From Cyclaneusma minus (taxonomy: Eukaryota > Ascomycota > Leotiomycetes > Marthamycetales > Marthamycetaceae), in NCBI GenBank assembly GCA_037179335.1, contig JAKZHN010000039.1:248001-312000 (forward strand): 64,000 bases of DNA, given 5' to 3'. Made by a program: the position numbers and the translations under genes. The notes below the pieces were generated by a model, which saw only the letters and a list, made by a program, of their open reading frames with translations, was not told the origin of the DNA and ran no database searches. Of this stretch, positions 55,852-64,000 are shown piece by piece (within the stretch, counting starts at the first letter, position 1; each line of letters begins with the position of its first letter).

Positions 55852-56953
55852 TCAAGCCGGTAAGCATGCCCCCCACCTACAGACACATCCAGCCCAAGTT
55901 CCTTTCCCTCTCTTTCTCAAGAAAACACTAACGTATCCATCAGTCTCATTTCAGTTCCGTTCCGCATAACTGGCTACGATTCGTTTGCATGCTTCTGAGA
56001 TTTTCTCGCGATGGAAAAGCTTTACTTTCTACGATTAGTATGGGATGCTTCTAGGATTCTCTTGCTTTCGGGAAGCTTTCGCTTTTCATTCATGAGCACT
56101 TCATGAATCTTCATAGCATAGAGAACTCTCACGAGCCACGATAGGGATAGGACTAGGTAGTATCAAAAAAAAAAGAACTTGTACATTACCATCAGATTTG
56201 TACCCTCCATCGCGATAAAAGGGCGTCGGTCCAATGACTTGCAACGACGGTGATTTCATCAGTGCACCACATCAAGCAAAATCTTGGGGAATTTCCCAAG
56301 TAATCGGGAATATGGAACCCAAGAAGTCTGGAATAACCCAAGAGATTAGGGATACCTCAGGTGATTAGGATAAACCAAAGTGATTGGGATTAACCCAAAT
56401 GACTAGATATAACTCGAATGATCAGGTTGCTGCCCAGATCGCTTTCGTAATTTGACTATGTCGCCGGTCCGCCTGTTTCGAGTTTTCCCACTGTCTAGTT
56501 TGCGAACCTTCGTGGTGGGAGTTCTTAGTGCCTAAGTAACCAAGATCGCTATACGAATTTGGCGAGGTTTTCGGATTTGGGTGAAGGTGACATTATATTC
56601 GTTTCTGGATGTCAGTAATGCCCACATACAGGTGTCGGGATTTCAGGAAACTGTAAACAATTTATAGCACGTGGCAAGCTTGCTGAAAGAACCGACTAGT
56701 CTTCCTGTGCTTCTTCTAGATAGAATTCCATTCAACCCAAGCTCCTTGGCTTGAGTCAGGAGAATGACTGGCATGGAAAGTTTGATTGGACCGAAACCAG
56801 GTCTCTCCATACCGCTTGTTTCATTGAACATGGCCAGTAAGTGCCGATTTTGCCACCACTCGAACGCCGAAGCCAACAAGCGAACACCGTCCGCACAACG
56901 CCATCCAGCACCAGAAACGCCAGTATCCCTCATCTCGCCCCGCTCTCCGCGGT
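55852..56953. other. Intergenic, 1.1 kb, between convergent genes
   Basis: 3' flanks of the large gene and RRS1. Contains array E at 56290-56440 and a poly-A run at about 56166. No gene. Confidence 0.5.
56290..56440. repeat. 19-bp-period degenerate array E
   Basis: About seven units such as TTTCCCAAGTAATCGGGAATA, ACCCAAGAGATTAGGGATA, AACCAAAGTGATTGGGATTA (one base longer) and ACCCAAATGACTAGATATA. Same core as arrays A-D, 48 kb away. Confidence 0.65.
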
Positions 56954-57656
56954 TCAGTTCCCGCTCTTCCGTCCCTTCCTATCATTCGCCCGCTCTCTCC
57001 TTTCCTGCCTCTTCATCTTCTCTTTCCTCTCCTCTCTCTTCAACACCCTCGAATCAGCAGTCTTGCCAGCCTTCTCCTTGTCCATATCAACCTCCACAAT
57101 CCAATCCTGCTCGCCCTTCTTGTTGGCGCCCTTGTATCCCCATTTGGGCACCCATTCCTGGGTTGACTCGTCGAAGACTAGGTTTTGGCGTGCGTCCTTG
57201 GTCTTGGCTTTAATGCCCTTCTTGCGCGCGAACTTTTGCCATGTGGTTTCGGGCTTGGGGGTGGGCAGGGGCTTTTCGCGGGGGAGGCGGGTGGAGGGAG
57301 CAGTCAAGGTGAGGAGGACGCCTGCTCGGGGTGTTAGCAAGCTTTTTCGGTTCCAAAGATTTAAGCATACCGTTTTCTGTCGAGGTGATGGGGCAAGTGG
57401 TGAGCAGCTGGTTGATGAGAACTTGGGCGCCATCGCGAGCTGTGGCAGCGAGAACTTCTTCGCGGTCATCGGCAGTGAAAGCAGGAAGTGGATTCGGGTC
57501 GCTGCAGAGGAGGAAGCCCAGGTCGAAATTGTAAGGAGTGGGCTTGTTGACGGTGACGGGAAGCGGTTTGGGTTCCGATTCCTCCATGGCTGCTATCGAT
57601 TGCTCGGATTTGTCTTGGGATGGCGAGTTTGGACTTGTCGTTGCGCGGAGGGACAT
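56954..57656 (-). CDS. rrs1: Ribosome biogenesis regulatory protein Rrs1
   Basis: Model complement(join(56954..57321,57371..57656)), 217 aa, matching Rrs1 in length (yeast 203). After a variable N-terminus come LPVTVNKPTPYNFDLGFLL and DREEVLAATARDGAQVLINQ, the conserved Rrs1 core. Across the 49-nt intron are ENG|VLLTLTAPSTRLPREKPL, then PKPETTWQKFARKKGIKAK, VFDESTQEWVPKWGYK and a Lys/Arg-rich tail (KREERKEKMKRQERRERAN). Rrs1 works with Rpf2 to load 5S RNP onto pre-60S particles in the nucleolus. ATG 57656 is the first in frame; an in-frame internal ATG (MEESEPK) 43 codons later is an alternative start. It is head-to-head with DAP3. Confidence 0.94.
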
Positions 57657-57808
57657 TTGCTGAACTTTTTTGGAAGATTTACGACAGAGGCGGCCGCTAG
57701 CGCCCGGAGCTAGTGCCACAGTTTATCCGGTGCTCAAATCTCGAAGCTCCGACTTTCACCTCGATCAACCCACGCGACCAGCCCTTGAGGTCGCCAATTC
57801 CCGTCGCC
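57657..57808. promoter_or_regulatory. Bidirectional promoter of RRS1 and DAP3
   Basis: Only 152 bp separate the two start codons, so both core promoters and 5' leaders must lie in or overlap this stretch. It has no TATA box. A GCTAGCGCCCGGAGCTAG imperfect palindrome lies at 57695-57712. Confidence 0.7.
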
Positions 57809-59272
57809 ATGGCTTCGACAAGTCGCTGGCAGTGCCTGCTACGGCCTGCGAGACTGCCAATCTCTCCTGAACTCCGAAACCCTACCTTCCACAACCCTGC
57901 CCGAACCTTTACCTCGACCTCCGCATCATCCTTCCCAGCGCCGAAGCAGGCCGCCAAGGGCGAAGTGCAATCGAGAAAAGGTGTGAAGACGCTGAAGATC
58001 AAGAAGAGGGCCCCCCCTCAGAAGACTGGAAAGCCGCCTGCACCAGGAGAGCGGAAGGCCATGAGGAAGCGGATCGTGCTGAGCAATACCAATGCCTTGG
58101 AAGTACCGTGGTTAGAGGATTTCACGACAGCCAATCTTACCAAAGAGTCGACCATCACCAAGGTGAAGGGAATTCCTGAAAGTGTGGTGGATCAGTTGAG
58201 GGCTGTGGATGCCTTCAAGACGAAACAAGCATGGAGTCTGTTCAGGAGACCTGGGATGCTGATCAGGAAAGAGACGGTCGAGCTTGCTCAGATGCTGGAA
58301 AGAGTGCACCAGGACAGGTTGACCGAGAGGCTGGTAATCGATGGAGCAAGAGGGACCGGAAAGAGCATGGTGCTTCTACAAGCTATTGCCGCGGCTTATG
58401 CAAGAGGCTGGATTGTCTTGAATATCCCAGAAGGTATGCTGTCACGACATGCTTACAAGAAGCAATGCGCTGACTGACTCACTTTAGCCCAGGAGTTGAC
58501 GACGGCTGTCACGGCATATGCCCCGATTCCAGATACGAAGCCCGTACTGTATTCTCAGAATACCTATGTTGCCAACTTGTTAGGCCAAATTGCCAAAGCC
58601 AACGGCACCCTTCTGTCTAAGATGGAAGTCACGAAAAAACACGACCTGCCCATTCCTCTTCAGTCGAACATTTCCCTCTCCCGCCTTGCCGAACTCGGCG
58701 CTCGTGACCCGGAGATTGCGTGGCCAGTCTTCCAAGCCTTCTGGTTCGAGATCACAGCGCCCGGGCGCCCACAGATCCTTATGAGCCTTGACGGTCTGAG
58801 CCATATCATGAAATTCAGCGACTACCGAACCCCGGATTTCGAGCTGATCCATGCCCATGACCTCAGCCTGGTCAAGCATTTTGTTGACCACTTGTCCGGA
58901 AAAGCCTCGCTGCCCAATGGTGGTGCCATAGTGGCTGCTACTTCCAAGGGCAATTCGCCTATCACTTATGCTGTGGACATTGCAATGCAACGGCAGGCCG
59001 AGAGGCAAGCAGGTGTGGCAGAGGAGGAGATCTCGAGACCGGATCCATGGAAGAAGCTGGATCAGAGGTCGTACGAGGTCTTACAAAAGGCGAAGGTCAT
59101 GCAGTTAAAGGGACTGAGCAAAGAAGAGGCCAGAGGCTTGATGGAGTACTGGGCTGCGAGTGGGCTGTTGAGGCAAAGGGTGGACGAAAAGAACGTCACC
59201 GAGAGGTGGGCTTTGGGCGGAAGTGGTGTTGTCGGAGAGATCGAACGAAACGCTCTGTGGATGAGGATATAG
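57809..59272 (+). CDS. Mitochondrial small-subunit ribosomal protein mS29 (DAP3/Rsm23)
   Basis: Model join(57809..58433,58488..59272), 469 aa. The N-terminus MASTSRWQCLLRPARLP with NPARTFTSTSASSF is a typical mitochondrial presequence. A basic linker follows. The GTPase-like domain has GIPESVVDQLRAVDAFKTKQ, Walker A GARGTGKS (about residues 178-185), WIVLNIPEAQELTTAVTAYA across the 54-nt intron, YSQNTYVANLLGQIAKAN, LMSLDGLSHIMKFSDYR (Walker B-like) and a C-terminal helical lid (LSKEEARGLMEYWAASGLLR). mS29 is the GTP-binding protein of the mitoribosomal small-subunit head. The start is the first ATG in frame. Confidence 0.94.
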
Positions 59273-60254
59273 TATACGACAATGGCGCAAAATGTGTATT
59301 ATAGGACTATGCCCCATGTATTCAAATGACCTGGGGGATCTGCTGCATGGAGGTCTTGTGGGATAAGATGCTTATGTCTGGATTTGTCAGAGCTTAACAA
59401 AGGCGCCCGGTGAGTCTCGAATTCTCTCTTGTATCTAAGCCCCAGCTGCTTTCATCATCGGCTTTTCTCCTGCATCGTCATTTGCATGAAACGCATAGAC
59501 ATGGACGCTTCTCGATGTTCGAAGTTCAGTCAAGTTGTTTCGTGGCGCCCCACTTCGCCCGGGCGCGGGTTTTTCCGCCCGGCCGGAGAATATTGAAATT
59601 GATTTCTAGACATGTTGAAACGCTTTCCTCCGTATCCTTCGTTTCCTTGATATTGCGCGATCCATAATTGCTCTCAAAAATCAGCAAAGAAATTTGGTCC
59701 ACTCTGTCCCATGTCCGCGTGGCTGGCTTTGATATTGCCGCCTTGGGTGCCAATATGAGAGGGCGCTTGGACGGCCATGCTGACGGCGAAATATGTGCCC
59801 AGGGGGGACGACTAGGCGCAAAACGAAACGCATCACTTCAACTCCATTGGACCTTTCAAGCTATCGTTGTCTTAGATCGCGGGGCCATGTGGAATGGGGC
59901 GGGGTGAGCCATAGCATTGGATTCATGTTGATGAAGCTTGTCGTCGTCAGCTCCCTAGCCGTCCATCCGGCCCATCCCTTGGCGATCAGGTAGGGCTGTT
60001 GGCTTGCAGTACATATGATGGACGTCTGCCTCTGTCCTCGAGTTCTTCTCCTCTTCTCTCTCTAACCCTGGTGTCTTTCTTTCTCCAGTCACTCATTTTC
60101 TGCTCTTTGCAACCCACCGCCTTGACGGCATTGCTAGGCTAGTCCTCAGCATTTCACTTTCTTTTTCACACGAATCCTTTCAAACAGATCCTCGTCTTCT
60201 TTTCACGGACCGAACATATCATTATCATCCTGATTTGAGGGAAATACTGTCACC
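59273..60254. other. Intergenic, 1.0 kb, promoter of cellobiose dehydrogenase
   Basis: No gene. The last 250 bp are C/T-rich. CTCTAACCCTGG at about 60060 followed by TTTCTTTCTCCAG near 60090 looks like a branch point and 3' splice site, so a 5'-UTR intron is possible. Confidence 0.5.
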
Positions 60255-62628
60255 ATGCGTTCTGTTACCTCTCTCCTGGCGTTCGCCGCTGGAGCATATG
60301 CTCAGTCCTACGCTTATACGGATCCGGCTTCTGGCATTACTTTCCAAGCTTACCAGGATGCCGATACAAGCTTTCAGTATGGTATGGTGTTGCCAGAGAC
60401 TGTGGGGACCGACTTCATTGGTCAAATCGTCATGCCCACCAACGGTACCGGCTATGGAGGAATCTCCCTTACGAGTGAAATGGTGGGCAGTATGTTGATT
60501 GTTGCTTGGCCCAACTCTGGCTCGGTTGTCGCCTCTCTTCGCGAGACTAGGTATGTTCTCGACCGAAAGACATCTGGAAGACTCTCCTTTTGCTGACTGT
60601 CATGGCAGTGGGTATACTTCTCCCTCGGTCTACAGCAATGATAGCATTTCTCTGGCATCAATCTCCAATGGCACCTACGTCAACTCGACGCACATGTCCT
60701 ACACTTTCCTCTGTTCAGGGTGCATTGGAAACACCGAGACCTTTGACGCCTCTACCACCAACCTGATTGTTGGCTGGGCCTACGGCACAAACACCGTCAG
60801 CAACGCTGCAAGTTCATCCGGATCTAGCTTCCAGTACCATGACGCTGGCTACGGTGACTTCGACTTGGACTTGTCGAGTGCTACCTCTGCCGACTACTCC
60901 ACCTATGCTTCGATGGCGACCGTCAGCAACTCAACTGATTCAACTTCCTCTTCTACTTGCAGCACCACTGGCTCTAATGTCACTGCTACCGTTTCAAACA
61001 CTACATACGACTACATTGTCGCTGGTGGTGGCCCGGCAGGCATCATTGCTGCTGAGCGTATTGCCGAGGCCGGCAAGTCCGTTCTGCTGATCGAGCGTGG
61101 TGAGGCCTCCACTTACTCGTCCGGTGGCCGGGCAACTGTCGACTGGAACGACACTGTGACTCAGTATGACGTCCCTGGCATGTCTTACTACCTCACCACC
61201 TCGAGCATCGATACCTCCGAGTACTGCTCCGACACTGCCGATATGGCCGGATGTCTCCTCGGTGGAGGTACCATGGTCAACGCTCTGATGTTCGTGCGAC
61301 CCCAAGAAGCCGACTTCGATGACAAGTGGCCTACCGGCTGGAAGTGGTCTGACGTTAGCGATGCTGCTGAGCGCCTCTACGAGCGTAACCCAGGAACTAC
61401 CATGGCCTCCATGGACCACAAGCGCTACGACCAGTCTGCCTGGGAAGTGCTGGAGACCTTCTTCAACAAGTCCCTAGGCTATTCGCAAGTTGACGCCATT
61501 GAGCAGCCTAATGCTAAGACCGCAGTCTACTCCTACCCACCATGGGACATCCAGGACGGTCTGCGCGCTGGCCCAGTCAAGTCCTACCTGCCCCTTGCCA
61601 AGACCCACAGCAACTTCCATATGAGCCTGAACACCAAAGTCATCCGCGCCGTGCGCACCAACACTACCATCTCCGGCGTCGAAGTTGAGCTCTCTTCCGG
61701 TGCCCGCCAAATCATCAACCTGAACGAAGGCGGTTCCGTGATCCTCGCTGCCGGCTCCATGTCCACCCCCCGCATTCTCTTCAACTCCGGAATCGGCCCC
61801 TCCGAGCAAATCCAAACTGTCGAGTCCGGCTGCACATCCGTCACTCTTCCATCCGAAGACCAATGGATCGACCTCCCAGTCGGCGAGAACCTCAAAGACC
61901 ACCCCATCTTCGAGCTCACCTTCAACACTACCATGATCAGCAGCAACAACACCATGTTCTCCACCCAATTCACCGACCCCTCTACCACGAACATCGACAT
62001 GTTCGCGCAAGGCTCCGGCCCGCTCGCGCAGTCAGGCCAGCGCTTCATCTTCTGGACTAGCATGGAAACTAGCAACGGCACGCAATACTTCCAAGGCACG
62101 TGCCGCTCGACCGACGCCGGCACCGTCACCATCAAGCTGTACCTGACCCACGGCTTGACATCCACCGGTGTCCTCGGCATCGACGCACAGGGCTCTACAA
62201 CCTACGTTACGAAGCCTTGGATGAACACAGCCGCCGACCAAGACAACATGGCAACCATGATCGACAAGCTGCTCGACGCAGCGCGCAACTCGTCGGTTAT
62301 CTCTTACTCGGGCTCAGCTACCGGTGCGTCGATTGTCGCAGCAGCTGATTACACGCAGGGTGATCACTTTGTGGGTACGGCGATTATGGGGACGAGCAAT
62401 GATGGTACTAGTGTGGTGGACACGGATACTAAGGTTTGGGGAACGGATAACTTGTATGTTGTGGATGCTTCTATCCATCCTGATTTGCCGACGGGCAATA
62501 TTCAGGCGCCTGTTATGATTGTGGCGGAGAAGGCTGTGGAAAAGATTTTGGCGGGTGGGAGTGCGGATGTTGCTACTGGTGAAAGTGAGGGTGAGGGCGA
62601 GGATGATGATGATTACTGTGAGTTTTAG
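60255..62628 (+). CDS. cdh: Cellobiose dehydrogenase, cytochrome plus GMC flavin domains
   Basis: Model join(60255..60550,60609..62628), 771 aa. Signal peptide 1-16 (MRSVTSLLAFAAGAYA). Residues 17-205 are the CDH cytochrome domain: FQYGMVLPE with the heme-ligand Met (about 44) and NSTHMSYTFLCSGC with the ligand His (about 127). A Ser/Thr linker follows. From about residue 230 is the GMC dehydrogenase: YIVAGGGPAGIIAAERIAEA (FAD Rossmann motif), LLGGGTMVNALMFVRP, ILAAGSMSTPRILFNSG, and the catalytic His and Asn in GDHFVGTAIMGTS and DLPTGNIQAPVM. The secreted enzyme oxidises cellobiose and passes electrons through the heme to lytic polysaccharide monooxygenases. There is no cellulose-binding module; the protein ends in an acidic tail (EGEGEDDDDYCEF). 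The intron splits the codon in RETSGYTSPS. Confidence 0.95.
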
Positions 62629-63342
62629 AAGAGATGTGTTGAGTGTTTGCTCCCGAAGCCGGTGTGAGGAGGACTTTCATGTATATACTATTATTGAGCA
62701 TTCGTAAGAACGCTGAGCATTTGTTTCAGACACCACGATACCAAATTTGACGTGCAGCATGAGACTGAACCACTCAAGCATGAGCTAGCGAGCTTATGAA
62801 CCAGGTCCAAGCTTTCAGCTAGAGAATGTCATTGGGATGGCTTTGAGGTTTGTTGTCAAGAGCCCGTTTGTGAGATGCCTTTCAAGCTCAAGCACAGACT
62901 CCCAAAACACCAAAGTCAAAGTTGACAATAATATGAGGGCGCGTAAACCCCTTTATCCTGCCGTATTTGGAGATCTGATAATCTGATTGGCTCCAGCAGA
63001 AACGCAGAATGCCTGAAAATATAATGCAGGCTATGTGTGGACTGTGGATCGAGATTTGAATCCTTTCATATCCCTTCATGTACAAAATCTCATGAATTTT
63101 ACCAAAAATAAATGCATATATTCCAATATACCCACGCTTTCTTGCGAAATTCCATTTCCAGCTTCGTATCAAAATCCGTGCCAAAACGCATTTACTCATT
63201 CCCAAATTCGTTACACGAAATTACCAGCCCCGAGGCCCCAATTCGACAAGTCCACTCCAACCACTAATCACAGACAAAATGTCGTCCACGCATCCATGTC
63301 TGTCCCAAATCCAAAATCCCCCCTCGAACTTAGCCTATCCAA
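62629..63342. other. Intergenic between convergent genes, 0.7 kb
   Basis: 3' flanks only; no feature seen. The frame 62888-63205 (-) has no recognisable content. Confidence 0.5.
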
Positions 63343-64000
63343 TTAAATAAAATCCTTCGCCGGAGTGCTGCACCCTCCATGTGCGCCCTCCTCCTTCCCG
63401 TCACTAGACTTTCGTGACCTATTCAGACCCCCCTGCGTCGGCGAATCCCTCACATCCCTGGCATCCCCCTCCTCCGGCTCCCCATTATCAGAAAGATGGA
63501 TAGAAACCCTATTAACAACATGGATCTGGCGATCATAATCATCCACCCCCTCATCCCTATCATTATCTTTCGCATACGTAGAAATAACCGGACCCGTACG
63601 ACCATATTTGTTGTTCGCGGTATTTGATAAAGTGTAGCCTCCTTTGCCAGCATGCTGGCCGGAAGAACGACCGCCGACGCGCTTGCGGATGCTGCGGTCG
63701 AAGAAGGGTGCGAGGGGGGGGATGTTGCCGCAGAAGACGAGCATGAAGGCTTCGGCTTCGGACCAGACTAGGAGGTCGTAGGTATCCCCTGGGTGATTGT
63801 TAGTGGTGGTGGCGATCAAGGTGGGATGGGAGATGGGACGGGGGGAGGGGGGAAGTACAGGTTACGTCTGATCGTGCGGTTAATTGGGAGAGATAGTGGA
63901 ATTTGATACACGAGAAAATACAGGCCCTAGATGTGTAAAGTTAGAGAAACATGAACCATGAAAGTAGGGCACACTTGAACTTACAAACAACCGATTCCCA
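63343..64000 (-). CDS. Rhodopsin-domain (PTH11/SAT4-like) integral membrane protein, 3' part
   Basis: Visible exons complement(join(63343..63788,63859..63926,63985..64000)); the 5' part lies beyond the window. Joined text reads GIGCLACIFSCIKFHYLSQL, TARSDVTWDTYDLLVWSEAE and AFMLVFCGNIPPLAPFFDR, covering the last two membrane segments of the fungal rhodopsin-domain family, in which the D-x-T-(W/Y)-x(n)-W-S-x2-E spacing is typical. The second junction uses donor GTACTT, chosen because it restores SDVTWDTYD. The cytosolic tail is hydrophilic with Lys/Arg/Asp/Asn. Members include PTH11-like receptors of plant-pathogenic moulds and many uncharacterised proteins, so a receptor role is only possible. 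Confidence 0.8.

Overview
The window looks like nuclear DNA of a filamentous ascomycete (Pezizomycotina). The genes carry short GT-AG introns, mostly 40-160 nt. The gene content is typical of moulds: a class II hydrophobin, Zn2Cys6 regulators, a cellobiose dehydrogenase, an Aro3-type DAHP synthase and a PTH11/rhodopsin-like membrane protein. Placement below that level is not supported by what I can see. Gene models were built by joining reading frames at splice sites that restore family motifs, and exon coordinates are in each entry.

Left part (1-14.6 kb): the 3' end of the splicing factor CWC24; a small inverted-repeat element; tRNA-Ser(AGA); a monosaccharide transporter; an AT-rich stretch with degenerate 19-bp-period arrays around an intron-containing tRNA-Pro(AGG) and an inverted tRNA relic; the ribosome-biogenesis gene NOP16; then 4.7 kb without a recognisable gene upstream of a regulator.

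Middle (14.6-45 kb): a 910-aa Zn2Cys6 factor with a polyglutamine tract, a secreted CE16-type esterase, a charged low-complexity protein, an amino-acid permease, endopolyphosphatase, an orphan protein, a cytochrome P450 with a one-base frameshift, an MBD4-like DNA glycosylase that appears to be the C-terminus of a much longer protein, cytochrome c1, DAHP synthase, and a second Zn2Cys6 factor interrupted by an in-frame TAG.

Right part (45-64 kb): a class II hydrophobin with a Gly-rich extension, a Pro/Ser-rich orphan with internal repeats, a truncated copy of the MYND-like region of a large gene, decayed repeats, that large gene itself (1862 aa, with duplicated intron/exon units near its 5' end), a head-to-head pair RRS1/DAP3 sharing 152 bp, cellobiose dehydrogenase, and the 3' end of a rhodopsin-domain membrane protein running off the window.

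There is no sign of a biosynthetic or other functional gene cluster. Housekeeping genes (CWC24, NOP16, CYT1, ARO3, RRS1, DAP3) alternate with lineage-variable ones (transporters, secreted enzymes, regulators, orphans). The sugar transporter, CE16 esterase and cellobiose dehydrogenase fit a plant-biomass-degrading lifestyle but lie far apart. The least ordinary features are the glycosylase fusion, the two broken genes, the duplicated intron/exon units with a nearby dead copy, and the 19-bp-period repeats at five loci.
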